From JACQXM01 sp964569425 (GTDB lineage Bacteria > Planctomycetota > Phycisphaerae > UBA1845): a stretch of 22,697 nt of DNA. The position numbers were made by a program, and so were the translations under genes. Numbering within the stretch: position 1 is the stretch's first letter; every line of letters starts with the position of its first letter. The stretch covers positions 1-22,697 of the forward strand of contig CAZMVD010000062.1 in the NCBI GenBank assembly GCA_964569425.1, in the 5' to 3' direction. The notes beneath the pieces are model-generated. The model made no database searches. It was given only the letters and a program-made list of their open reading frames with translations, and had not been told where the DNA came from. Shown in pieces: positions 14,982 to 22,697 of this stretch.

Positions 14982-16031
14982 ATGATGGGCAGGATTGGGT
15001 TGGCGGCGGCGGTTCTTGCGGTGGGGGCTTGGACGGCGGTGGGGGCGGAGCGCGACATGAGTCGGCCGTATCACCTGGAAACGGTGCGGGTCGGCGCGGT
15101 GGAGGCGGTGCTGACGAATCGCATCCATGCGCCGAAGGTGTCGGCGCGGGAGTGGATCATCGTGGCGCCGATTCCGCCGGAACATCCCACGCAGTCGGCG
15201 GTAACGTTGAAGCTGCGGGTGGAGGGATCGGACGCGGCGGGGGAGCGTGGCGCGGAACTCAGCGAACTGCGGCGGCCGGTTCATTCGGCGCGCGTGCCGG
15301 TGACGGACGACGCGCTCAAAACGGCGCTTGCGTTTCATCTGGATTACGCGGTCACGCTCCACCGCCGGAAACTGGTGCCGGGCAAGCCGAGGACCGCGGT
15401 GGCGCCGCTGGACGAAGCGGAACGCCGGCGGTTTCTCGCCTCGACGGAGATCACCAACTGGAAAGACAAGGGGTTTCAGGAATGGCTCGATGGCTCGGGG
15501 CTGCGGCGGCGCGAGGGCGAGGGGGACCTGGCGTTTGCCTATCGGGCCTTCATTGATCTGGCCGGACGGGGCAAATACAAGGCCAACGGCGGCGATCTGC
15601 GGCCCTCGGAAGTGTGCAGGACGCTGCAAACCGATTGCGGGGGCTTCGCGCTGTTGCTCACGGCCGTGCTGCGGGCGGGCGGCGTGCCGGCGCGAACCCT
15701 GTGGGGCCGCTGGGCGAAGCCCGAGGAGGGCGACTACAAGCAGTGGCACGTCAAGGGCGAGTTCTTCGCGGACGGTATCGGCTGGGTGCCGGTGGAGCTG
15801 GCGGGTGCCGTCGCATGGCACGACGTGGACGCCGACCGCTGCTTCGGCGCCGACGAGGGCAACTTCCTCACCCTGCACGTGGACACCGACATGGTCATCG
15901 ACTCGTTTCGCTTCGGCAAACAGAACATCGGCTGGCGGCAGGGGGCGCTGTGGTGGGTCTACGGGATGGGCGGGCTGGATGGATTGGCGGAATCGGAACG
16001 CTGGCAGGTCACCAAGAAAGGTGAGAGGTGA
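14982..16031 (+). CDS. secreted transglutaminase-like domain protein
   Basis: A 349-residue protein with a signal peptide (MMGRIGLAAAVLAVGAWTAVGA, predicted cleavage after residue ~22). The N-terminal half resembles the beta domain that often precedes transglutaminase-like cores (REWIIVAPIPPEHP). The core has TDCGGFALLLTAVLRAGGVPAR with Cys219, then QWHVKGEFF with His256 and GWVPVELAG, where Glu272 stands at the usual Asp position. The Cys-His-Asp/Glu order fits a papain-like transglutaminase/protease fold acting outside the cytoplasm; substrate unknown. Two ATGs (14982 and 14985) are adjacent, preceded by GAAGGGA. It is divergent from serS and convergent with mutS, whose stop is 29 bases beyond this gene's stop. 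Confidence 0.85.
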   Translation: MMGRIGLAAAVLAVGAWTAVGAERDMSRPYHLETVRVGAVEAVLTNRIHAPKVSAREWIIVAPIPPEHPTQSAVTLKLRVEGSDAAGERGAELSELRRPVHSARVPVTDDALKTALAFHLDYAVTLHRRKLVPGKPRTAVAPLDEAERRRFLASTEITNWKDKGFQEWLDGSGLRRREGEGDLAFAYRAFIDLAGRGKYKANGGDLRPSEVCRTLQTDCGGFALLLTAVLRAGGVPARTLWGRWAKPEEGDYKQWHVKGEFFADGIGWVPVELAGAVAWHDVDADRCFGADEGNFLTLHVDTDMVIDSFRFGKQNIGWRQGALWWVYGMGGLDGLAESERWQVTKKGER

Positions 16032-16060
16032 TAGGGGCGAGGCGAGAGGCCTTCAAGATA

Positions 16061-18865
16061 TCACGACGGCCCGTAGCGCTCTTTCCACGCCTGGAGGCGT
16101 TCGAGGGCCTGAAGGGGGGTAATGGCGTCGGGGTCGAGGGCGCGGAGTTCCTCCAGCAGCGCCTCGCCGGGCTCGCGAAAAAGTGCCAACTGCGCGTCAT
16201 CTTTGGTCTGCCCGCGGGCGAGCTGCGGGGTGCGCGATTCGCGCTGGAAGCCGCGCTGGAGTTCGTCGAGCACCTCGCGGGCGCGGGCCACCACCGGCCT
16301 GGGAATGCCCGCCAGCTTCGCGACGTGCACGCCGTAGCTGCGGCTGGCGCCGCCTTCGACGATGCGGTGCAGAAACACCAGCCCCTCGTCGCCGCCGCGG
16401 GCGGCGGGGGTTTCGCGCACCGCCACGTTGTAGTTGCGGACGCCGCGGAGCAGCGCTTCCAGTTCGGTCATTTCGTGATAATGCGTGGCGACCAGGGCGC
16501 AGCAGCCGACCTCACCGGCCAGGTGTTCGGTGATCGCCCAGGCCAGCGCCAGCCCGTCAAACGTGCTGGTGCCGCGGCCGAGTTCGTCAAGCACCACCAG
16601 CGAGCGCGCCGTGGCATGGTGCAGAATGTTGGCCGCCTCGGTCATCTCGACCATGAAGGTGGACTGGGCGCGCATGATTTCGTCCGCCGCGCCCACCCGC
16701 GCAAACAGCCGGTCGGCCAGCGACCAGCGCATGGACCGCGCGGGGACGAAGGAGCCGGTCTGGGCCATCAGCACCAGCAGCGCGTTCTGGCGGATGTAGG
16801 TGCTCTTGCCCGCCATGTTGGGGCCGGTGATGACGAAAAGCCGCGCCTCCGGTGTCATCTGGGTGTCATTCGGAACAAAAGCGTCGCCCAGGGTCTGGTC
16901 GAGCACCGGGTGGCGGCCGTCGCGGATGTCGAGGCTCAGTTCCTCGGCGATTTCGGGGCGGACGTAGCGGCGCTGCACGGCCAGTTCGGCGAGGCCCGCG
17001 AGGCAGTCGAGCGTGCCGATGGCTTCGGCAGCCCGGAGAAGCGGGGTCGCACGCTCCGCGACCTGCGCGCGCACCTGTTCGAAGAGGCGGGTCTCCAGGG
17101 CGATGGCGCGCTCCTGCGCGGTGAGCACTTCGGTTTCGTACTGCTTGAGTTCGTCGGTGATGTAGCGCTCGGCGTTCTTGACCGTCTGGCGGCGGACGTA
17201 GTCGGGCGGGGCCTTCTCGCCGGCGGCACGCGACAATTCGATGTAGTAACCGAAAACGCGGTTGAAGCCGATTTTGAGGTTGGCGATGCCGGTGCGTTCG
17301 ACCTCCCGGCGCTGGTAGTCCGCCAGCCAGGCCTGCCCGTCGCGGCCGATGGCGCGGAGGCGGTCGAGTTCGGCGTCGAAGCCGTCGGCCATGTAACCGC
17401 CGTCGCGCAGGACCGGCGGGGCGTCCGGCTGGATCGCGCGGGCGAGCAGCGCCGCCAGCTCCTCCAACCCGCGGCAGTCCGCCGCGGCCGCGTCGAGCAA
17501 TGCCGCGCCGGTGTCACGCACCGCTTCCGCGATCGTGGGCAGCGCCGCCAGGGTGCGCGACAGGGCGGCCAGGTCGCGCGGTGTGGCGCGGGCCAGCGCC
17601 GCGCGCGCCGCGATGCGCTCCACGTCGGCCAGCAGCCGAAGGTGCTGGCGGAGCTTGCCGCGCAGCGCATCGAGTTCCACAAAAACCGCCACGGCCTGAT
17701 GGCGGGCGGCGATGTCCCCGGCGTCGATCAGCGGGGCGCGCAGCCAGCGGCGCAGGGTGCGCCCGCCCTGCGGGTGCAGCGTGTGGTCGATCGCGGCCAG
17801 CAAAGTTCCTTCCGCCTGGCCGCTGCGCACGGTGCGCTCGATCTCCAGCGATCGCCAGGTGTGGTGGTCGATTTGCAGGCAGTGCTCCGCCGCGCGGCGC
17901 CGAATCGCGGTGATGTGCGTCAGCGCCGTCTGCTGCGTCTCGCGCAGGTAGGCGATCGCCGCCCCCGCGGCCGACAGCCCCGCGCCCATCGCTTCGAATC
18001 CGAACCCCGCCAGCGTGGCGGTGCCGAAGTGGTCGCGCAGCGCCCGCTCCGCCTGGTAGGCGGTGAATTCGTGGACGGGCCGCCGCGTGACCGCAGTGCC
18101 ACACGCCTGGCGCAACCGCTCGACGAGCGCCCGGGCGCCGGCTCCCGCCTCTTCATCGACCAGCACCTCGGCCGGGTGGCTGCGGACCAGCGCGTCGAGC
18201 AGCACATCCGCGGCGCCATCGAGCACCTCGAAGCGCCCGCCGGCCAATTCCACCAGCGCGGCGCCGCACTCCGGGCCGCGGGCCACGATCGCCGCGAGGA
18301 CGTTGTCGTCGCGCTCCGCCAGCAGCGTGTCTTCGGTCAGCGTGCCGGCGGTGACAATCCGGACCACGTCGCGGCGCACCACGCCCTTGGCCTGCTTGGG
18401 GTCCTCGAGCTGCTCGGAAATAGCCACGCGGTGTCCCGCCGCGACCAGCTTCTTGAGATAGGCGTCCAGCGCGTGGTAGGGAATGCCCGCCAGGGGCACG
18501 GGGTTGGCACTGTGGCGGTCGCGCGAGGTGAGCGCGATGCCCAGCACTTTGGCACACAGAACCGCGTCGTCGAAAAAGGTCTCGTAGAAGTCCCCCATGC
18601 GAAAAAGGAGAATCGCATCGCCCACGCGTTTTTTTTGTTCCACGTATTGACGCATGGCGGGCGTCAGCGAGTCGCGGGAAAGCGGAAGGCGATCAGTAGA
18701 ACGCGAAACAGACGGACCGGCGGCATCGTAGTCGGGCGCGTTCGGCCGCGCCCCGCGCGGCGCCCGCGTAGGCAACCCGCCCTGAGAATCCGCAGAAGCG
18801 ACCCCGGCCGCGCGAATTTCGCTCTGCGGAGAAGCCGAGCCACTGGTGTCGTTCTTGCTGGCCAT
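16061..18865 (-). CDS. mutS: DNA mismatch repair protein MutS
   Basis: MutS1 recognises base mismatches and small loops and recruits MutL. The 934-residue product (from ATG 18865) contains the mismatch-binding motif LLFRMGDFYETF near residue 85, connector, lever and clamp domains, Walker A GPNMAGKST near residue 681 and Walker B VVLDELGRGTSTFDGLA near 760, then THYHEMTEL. The C-terminus (ALDPDAITPLQALERLQAWKE) is the tetramerisation-type motif of MutS1. Compared with typical MutS, which begins a few residues before MRQY, there is a ~70-residue low-complexity N-terminal extension. GTG 18910 is an alternative in-frame start, and ATG 18655 would give the compact form; none has a clear ribosome site. 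It is divergent from dnaA. Confidence 0.95.
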   Translation of the reverse strand: MASKNDTSGSASPQSEIRAAGVASADSQGGLPTRAPRGARPNAPDYDAAGPSVSRSTDRLPLSRDSLTPAMRQYVEQKKRVGDAILLFRMGDFYETFFDDAVLCAKVLGIALTSRDRHSANPVPLAGIPYHALDAYLKKLVAAGHRVAISEQLEDPKQAKGVVRRDVVRIVTAGTLTEDTLLAERDDNVLAAIVARGPECGAALVELAGGRFEVLDGAADVLLDALVRSHPAEVLVDEEAGAGARALVERLRQACGTAVTRRPVHEFTAYQAERALRDHFGTATLAGFGFEAMGAGLSAAGAAIAYLRETQQTALTHITAIRRRAAEHCLQIDHHTWRSLEIERTVRSGQAEGTLLAAIDHTLHPQGGRTLRRWLRAPLIDAGDIAARHQAVAVFVELDALRGKLRQHLRLLADVERIAARAALARATPRDLAALSRTLAALPTIAEAVRDTGAALLDAAAADCRGLEELAALLARAIQPDAPPVLRDGGYMADGFDAELDRLRAIGRDGQAWLADYQRREVERTGIANLKIGFNRVFGYYIELSRAAGEKAPPDYVRRQTVKNAERYITDELKQYETEVLTAQERAIALETRLFEQVRAQVAERATPLLRAAEAIGTLDCLAGLAELAVQRRYVRPEIAEELSLDIRDGRHPVLDQTLGDAFVPNDTQMTPEARLFVITGPNMAGKSTYIRQNALLVLMAQTGSFVPARSMRWSLADRLFARVGAADEIMRAQSTFMVEMTEAANILHHATARSLVVLDELGRGTSTFDGLALAWAITEHLAGEVGCCALVATHYHEMTELEALLRGVRNYNVAVRETPAARGGDEGLVFLHRIVEGGASRSYGVHVAKLAGIPRPVVARAREVLDELQRGFQRESRTPQLARGQTKDDAQLALFREPGEALLEELRALDPDAITPLQALERLQAWKERYGPS

Positions 18866-19104
18866 AGATCGCGCCGATTCGCGGAGCAGCTTGACGGTTT
18901 CCGAGGGCACATTGCCCCGGGCAAGGCGCGCGCCGGGGTGAGCGTCCCGTTCCTGCGCGGAAGCCGACCGGGACGCGGCCCGGGCGCGTTCTACGCTTCA
19001 ACCATGTTAACGCGACCGTGGGTTTGCCCAAACTCTCGCGGTTTCACCGCCGTTTTGCACCCTCCGGACCGCAAGCGTCGGCCCGGCGGCCGCTCACTTT
19101 TTCG

Positions 19105-19133
19105 TTGGCAAAAAGGCCGGAATCGGGTAAGAT
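19105..19133 (+). promoter_or_regulatory. candidate sigma-70 promoter of dnaA
   Basis: TTGGCA at 19105-19110 and TAAGAT at 19128-19133 are separated by 17 bases, matching the consensus at five and four of six positions. Transcription would start near 19140 and give a leader of roughly 124 bases before ATG 19264. It lies in the mutS-dnaA divergent intergenic region (about 400 bases), in which I see no consensus DnaA boxes. Confidence 0.5.
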
Positions 19134-19142
19134 GCCTGGGGC

Positions 19143-19253
19143 GCCGGGGCATCCCGGCCGCTTGGCGCAGGGTGTAATTCCGAATCTGTGAACGGGTTCC
19201 CAAGGGGCGTCGTGAGGCGTTGTTGGGGGCGCGTGCCGAATCTCACGGGAACC
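19143..19253 (+). promoter_or_regulatory. structured dnaA leader: hairpin plus flanking dyad
   Basis: A tight hairpin, GCCGGG (19143-19148) and CCCGGC (19153-19158) with a GCAT loop, lies at the expected 5' end of the dnaA mRNA. Downstream, GGTTCCC (19195-19201) can pair with GGGAACC (19247-19253), closing a loop just before the start codon and masking the only SD-like GGGA. CCGAATCT occurs twice (19180-19187, 19236-19243). A role in translational control is only inference. Confidence 0.3.
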
Positions 19254-19263
19254 GTCGTTATTC

Positions 19264-20583
19264 ATGCAGGCCAACGAAAGAAACCTGTGGAGCGACGTGC
19301 TGGGCCAGGTGCGGCTGAACCACCCGGACCTGGTGCGCGGCTGGTTCGAGGACCTGCACCTTTCCGGACTCGAACACGGCGTGCTCCGCGTCAAAGCACG
19401 AAACAGCGCACAGGTGCGCTACCTTCAGCAACACTGCCTTCCGGTCTTTGCCGAGGCGGCGCAGGCGGCGACGGGTCGGCTGGTGACCGCCCAATTCGAA
19501 ACCGACGCAACGGACGACGAGCCATCGTCGTACAGCGCCGGATCGTTAACCGGCCTCGATGAGCCCCTGGAGCTCATCCCGGAATTCACTTTTGACAATT
19601 TCGTCACCGGGCCGTGCAATCGGCTGGCGCATGCGGCCGCCGTAGCCACGGCCAACGATCCCGGCCGGGCGTACAATCCCCTTTTTCTTCACAGCCCCGT
19701 GGGTCTGGGCAAAACCCATTTGATGCAGGCGGTTTGCCACGCCATCACCGCAAACCGACCGGGCAGTCGCGTGTTGTACATTTCGTGCGAAACGTTCATC
19801 AACCACTTTATCGAAGCGGTAGAACAAGGCGCACTGAATCGCTTTCGCTATCGCTATCGGCACGTGGATGGACTGGTCATCGACGATATTCAATTCCTGG
19901 CTGAGCGGGAACGCAGCCAGGAGGAGTTCTTTCACACCTTTAACGCCCTGCGCCACACGCAGCGCCAGATCATCCTCTCCGCAGACTGCGCCCCCAGCGA
20001 AATCCCCAGCCTGGAGGAGCGGCTGGTCAGCCGCTTCAACTCGGGGCTGGTGGCGTTGCTCGACCGCCCCTGTTTAGAAACACGCATGGCCATCGTCCGC
20101 AAGAAAGCTCGACTGCGCTGCATCGAGATTCCGGAAGACGTCGTTCGACTGATCGGCAGCTGCGTGGAGTCGAACATCCGGGAGTTGGAAGGGGCCTTGC
20201 TGAAAGTGGACGCCCTCAGCCAGACCCGCGGCGGCGTCATCAGCTATGCCCTGGCGGAAGCGGCCCTGGGGCTGACCAACGGCCGGGTTGTGAAGATCCC
20301 CGTGATTCAGGAAGTCGTCGCGCGGCGCTTCGGCGTCAAGGTCGCGGACCTGCAAGGTAGGAAGCGATCGAAGGATATAGCGTTGCCGCGCCATGTGAGT
20401 ATCTACCTGGCGCGACAGAACACCGCTCTGAGTTTGCAGGAGATTGGCGCCTATTTCGGCGGACGCGACCATTCCACGGTGCTGCACGGCAGCCGCGCAA
20501 TCACCAAACAGCTTAAACAGGACAAGGACCTGGCCCGTCAGGTTCAGGAACTGACGTTGGAGATCAAGAACGCCTCGATTTGA
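19264..20583 (+). CDS. dnaA: chromosomal replication initiator protein DnaA
   Basis: AAA+ ATPase that binds and melts the replication origin. The 439-residue product has domain I (LWSDVLGQVRLNHPDLVRGWFEDL, in the first 30 residues), a short linker, the AAA+ domain starting with FTFDNFVTGPCNRLAHAAA, Walker A SPVGLGKTHL (residues 144-153), Walker B LVIDDIQFL (204-212), the sensor/arginine-finger segment LVSRFNSGL, and domain IV with GGRDHSTVLHGSRAI (from 399). Walker A departs from the usual GGVGLGKT: its first two glycines are Ser144-Pro145. ATG 19264 begins at domain I; no strong SD is present. dnaN follows after 293 bases, the classical order near many bacterial origins. Confidence 0.97.
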   Translation: MQANERNLWSDVLGQVRLNHPDLVRGWFEDLHLSGLEHGVLRVKARNSAQVRYLQQHCLPVFAEAAQAATGRLVTAQFETDATDDEPSSYSAGSLTGLDEPLELIPEFTFDNFVTGPCNRLAHAAAVATANDPGRAYNPLFLHSPVGLGKTHLMQAVCHAITANRPGSRVLYISCETFINHFIEAVEQGALNRFRYRYRHVDGLVIDDIQFLAERERSQEEFFHTFNALRHTQRQIILSADCAPSEIPSLEERLVSRFNSGLVALLDRPCLETRMAIVRKKARLRCIEIPEDVVRLIGSCVESNIRELEGALLKVDALSQTRGGVISYALAEAALGLTNGRVVKIPVIQEVVARRFGVKVADLQGRKRSKDIALPRHVSIYLARQNTALSLQEIGAYFGGRDHSTVLHGSRAITKQLKQDKDLARQVQELTLEIKNASI

Positions 20584-20876
20584 CGGCACGTGGGATGTGG
20601 CGAACCTTGTCAGAATCGCTCGCGCTGGGCACAGGCCCGTCGGGTTGGCGGGCCGCCGGTGTGTGATCCGGCTTGTTTGCTGACAGGCAGGGCACAACGG
20701 CCACACCAGGGAAGGCGCCCGCATCCTTACGGCGGAACAGAGGTTAGGCGCCCTGGGGGGTCCAACGCACGCTTTTCACGGGGCCGGATACGAGTACTAT
20801 ATAGATACTCAAAGTACCAGAGTAGAACGCAACCACCTGACGAATCGGTAGACAGCGAGGCAGGACGCAAACGACC
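20584..20876. other. dnaA-dnaN intergenic region with hairpins and no clear DnaA boxes
   Basis: The 293-base spacer holds a hairpin, GGCCCG (20634-20639) with CGGGCC (20649-20654), and a longer imperfect one with arms 20706-20719 and 20747-20756. An AT-rich near-palindrome follows at 20792-20810. The two hairpins may attenuate or terminate dnaA transcription. I find no TTATNCACA-type boxes, so I do not call an origin here. Confidence 0.45.
20773..20810 (+). promoter_or_regulatory. candidate dnaN promoter with near-palindrome
   Basis: TTTTCA (20773-20778) and TACTAT (20795-20800) are spaced by 16 bases and could serve as -35 and -10. The -10 lies inside an AT-rich dyad (20792-20810) with GAGTA and TACTC arms around TATATA. 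It is the most AT-rich stretch in the neighbourhood and about 70 bases upstream of dnaN. The hexamers are weak matches. Confidence 0.3.
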
Positions 20877-21998
20877 ATGAAACTGCGATTCAATCGGACG
20901 GAAATGGCGGAGGCCTTGCGGGCCATCTGCGCGGTGGCGGCAACACGAACCACCAAGCCGGTATTGCGCTGCGTACGGCTTGAGGCCAAGGGCGACGTTT
21001 TGTTGCTTGCCGCCACCGACCTGGAGTTGGCGCTGCGTTTCGCGGTGACCCAGGTGGAGGTGGACAAGGCGGGGGCAACCCTGGTGGTGGCGGATACGCT
21101 GTCCCGCATCGTGAGCGAATGCGCTGATGAAGTCCTGGTCATGGACACCGATGAATCACAATTGCACATTCGCGGCGAAGGCAGCCACTTTCAGATTCTG
21201 ACGCAGGACGCGGCCGACTTCCCGCCCGTGCCGGCCATGGAGGGCGGACCGGATTTCACCATCGAGCAGGCCATGCTCCGCCGCCTGATCGAGTGGACGA
21301 TCTTCGCTTCGGCGCGCGAGAGCACGCGGTATGCCATCAACGGCGTGTTGTGGGAAGTGAACGCCCAGAAACTCACACTGGCAGCCACCGATGGGCGGCG
21401 GCTGTCGCTGGCGCGCGGGGCCATCACCATGGGCAAAGGAAAAGTGCCGCCCGCGGTGATCGTTCCCAACAAGGCCATGTCCCTCTTCGCCCGCCTGCCT
21501 GGCGAGGACGATACGCCCGTCGGCGTGAAGGCCACCAGCAATCAACTGCTGCTGAGCGTCGGCGGGGGGTTAATTAGCACCTCGCTTGTGGAGGGGCATT
21601 TCCCCAAGTACCAGGACGTGATTCCCACCGACTGCGATCAGGTGATGCAGGTGAATACCGAGGCGCTGCACAGTGCCATCAAGCGTGCCTCGCTGCTGGT
21701 CAACGAAGAATCCAAGGGGGTCCGCTTCTCGCTCGCGCGGGACGGCCTGACCCTTTCCAGCCGTGCTCCGGAGCAGGGCGAGGCCACGGTGGCGATTCCC
21801 GTCAAGTATCGCGGCGAACCGCTGGATATCGGCTTCAATCCAGTTTTCCTGTTGGACGTTTTGCGGGTGGCACAATCGGACGAAATCACCCTGGCGGTCA
21901 AAGAGCCCAACCGTCCGGGTGTGGTGCGAACGGGGGAGGACTTTGTGTACGTGGTCATGCCGGTTAATCTGGCGGCGGGGCCGTCGACGATTCGCTGA
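20877..21998 (+). CDS. dnaN: DNA polymerase III sliding clamp (beta subunit)
   Basis: Ring-shaped processivity clamp of the replicative polymerase, loaded around DNA by the gamma complex. The 373-residue product has the three repeated clamp domains; recognisable segments are TKPVLRCVRLEAKGD, LAATDLELALR, FASARESTRYAINGVLWE, LAATDGRRLSLAR, LVEGHFPKYQDVIP and NEESKGVRFSLARDGLTLSSR. The C-terminus VVMPVNLAAGPSTIR corresponds to the family's (V/M)MP(M/V) ending that forms part of the partner-binding cleft. CAGGA at 20861-20865 is an acceptable ribosome site for ATG 20877. A DciA-like gene starts 15 bases after the stop, and gyrB follows. Confidence 0.97.
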   Translation: MKLRFNRTEMAEALRAICAVAATRTTKPVLRCVRLEAKGDVLLLAATDLELALRFAVTQVEVDKAGATLVVADTLSRIVSECADEVLVMDTDESQLHIRGEGSHFQILTQDAADFPPVPAMEGGPDFTIEQAMLRRLIEWTIFASARESTRYAINGVLWEVNAQKLTLAATDGRRLSLARGAITMGKGKVPPAVIVPNKAMSLFARLPGEDDTPVGVKATSNQLLLSVGGGLISTSLVEGHFPKYQDVIPTDCDQVMQVNTEALHSAIKRASLLVNEESKGVRFSLARDGLTLSSRAPEQGEATVAIPVKYRGEPLDIGFNPVFLLDVLRVAQSDEITLAVKEPNRPGVVRTGEDFVYVVMPVNLAAGPSTIR

Positions 21999-22013
21999 CA
22001 TTCTGTAGTACGC

Positions 22014-22409
22014 ATGAACCAGAACAGCCTGCATTGGGTTCAGGTAAACCGGCGGCGGAAAACAAACGTCCTGCCGTTGGGATCGGCAGTCCGCCGTGTG
22101 GTCGCCGAGTTGGCCGAGCGTGCGGATCCGCGGCTGCCCGAGGTCGCCCGGCGTATGGCGGAACTGGTGGACGGAGAATTCGCCGGTCATTGCCGCATCG
22201 CGGATATCCAGGGAGCGCAGTTGTGCGTGCTGGTCGACAGCGCGAGCCTGGTGGCGCCGCTGCGAATGCGCTGGGAGCGATCGTTGGCGCGATTTCTGAG
22301 CAAGCTGCGGCTGGCGCCGCCGGTACGCAGCGTGCGTTTCGAGTACGGACTCGGCGGGCTCAGCGTAGCGGCGTTTTGCCCGGAGCGGAAAGCAGAGTCG
22401 AACGATTGA
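22014..22409 (+). CDS. DUF721/DciA-like protein
   Basis: A small (131-residue) protein with the DUF721 pattern: a helical N-terminus (LGSAVRRVVAELAER), VARRMAELVDGEFAGHCRIADIQGAQLCVLVDSASL, then WERSLARFLSKLRL. DciA is the ancestral loader that helps install the replicative helicase DnaB in bacteria without DnaC/DnaI. The usual Trp of the VGxxxAxHT core is not obvious here, so this is a divergent member. Its position between dnaN and gyrB, where recF sits in many bacteria, supports a replication role. No SD is visible; ATG 22014 is 15 bases after dnaN, so re-initiation after dnaN is plausible. Confidence 0.75.
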   Translation: MNQNSLHWVQVNRRRKTNVLPLGSAVRRVVAELAERADPRLPEVARRMAELVDGEFAGHCRIADIQGAQLCVLVDSASLVAPLRMRWERSLARFLSKLRLAPPVRSVRFEYGLGGLSVAAFCPERKAESND

Positions 22410-22483
22410 AACGCCAGGCTGATTCCACGGTGTGAATAGCCGCGCAAAGAGTACCCTGGGACATCACGGACGGATCGGCAGCA

Positions 22484-22697
22484 ATGACGGAAACAACACT
22501 GACCAAGAAACGTTACGACGAATCGAGCATCACGGTGCTCGAAGGGCTGGACGCCGTTCGCAAGAACCCCGGCATGTACATCGGCGGCACCGGCTCCGCC
22601 GGCCTGCACCACCTGGTGTACGAAGTCATCGACAACGCCGTCGACGAGTCCCTCGAAGGATACTGCGATTCGATCCTTGTGCGGCGCAACACCGACG
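22484..22697 (+). CDS. gyrB: DNA gyrase subunit B (5' part, runs off the window)
   Basis: The first 71 codons of GyrB, the ATPase subunit of gyrase that with GyrA introduces negative supercoils. The N-terminal GHKL ATPase domain begins with YDESSITVLEGLDAVRKNPG, then MYIGGTGSAGLHHLVYEVIDNAVDE, containing the Mg/ATP-binding Glu and Asn of the EVIDN motif. ATG 22484 starts at the expected place. GyrB and ParE share this region; the location next to dnaA-dnaN favours GyrB. No SD is obvious. The frame is open to the right edge. Confidence 0.93.
   Translation, partial: MTETTLTKKRYDESSITVLEGLDAVRKNPGMYIGGTGSAGLHHLVYEVIDNAVDESLEGYCDSILVRRNTD

Noticed and set aside
16028..19177. A 1049-codon plus-strand open frame
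   Set aside because: It is antisense to mutS along its whole length, is rich in His/Arg/Gly as expected from a GC-rich complement, and shows no domain. mutS on the other strand has every expected motif.

Overview
The window is a high-GC bacterial chromosome segment that carries the dnaA-dnaN-(DciA-like)-gyrB block at its right end. A PEP-CTERM surface/export protein, frequent lack of strong Shine-Dalgarno sites, a DUF721/DciA gene where recF often sits, and the general protein style suggest a Planctomycetota-like organism (perhaps Phycisphaerae). That placement is inference from family content; no rRNA or other decisive marker is present.

Layout. 1-376: probable 3' end of an upstream gene, a strong nested inverted repeat/terminator, then a promoter with a palindrome for the glycolytic genes. 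377-5190 (+): gap, pgk, a lower-GC two-gene cassette (SMC/OLD-like AAA ATPase plus a small Toprim/DUF4276-like protein, overlapping by GTGA), then rpe. 5310-9601 and on to 10062 (+): a degenerate histidine-phosphatase protein, accD, a small secreted unknown, trpS, scpA and a RidA-family gene, the last three chained by 4-base overlaps. 10086-11616 (-): a glutathione peroxidase with an in-frame TGA exactly at the catalytic residue, and rnc. 11617-12353: long non-coding gap. 12354-13226 (+): lower-GC PEP-CTERM protein. 13366-14736 (-): serS. 14822-14893: two adjacent heptanucleotide tandem repeats. 14982-16031 (+): secreted transglutaminase-like protein. 16061-18865 (-): mutS, divergent from dnaA. 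19264-22697 (+): dnaA, dnaN, dciA-like gene and the 5' end of gyrB.

Two things stand out. First, the glutathione peroxidase at 10086-10706 is best read as a selenoprotein: TGA replaces the catalytic Cys/Sec codon in NVAS-R-(TGA)-GFT, the same frame continues with the rest of the family, and a hairpin with a GGUCU apical loop lies 24 nt downstream, as in bacterial SECIS elements. Second, the ATPase-Toprim pair at 2707-4496 looks like an inserted two-gene defence-type module with its own candidate promoter and dyad operator, embedded among Calvin/glycolysis/pentose-phosphate genes.

Further oddities are a histidine-phosphatase homologue lacking both catalytic histidines, an RNase III lacking one of its four metal-binding acids, and a DnaA with an atypical P-loop. 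Functions are assigned from recognisable motifs only; no database search was run.
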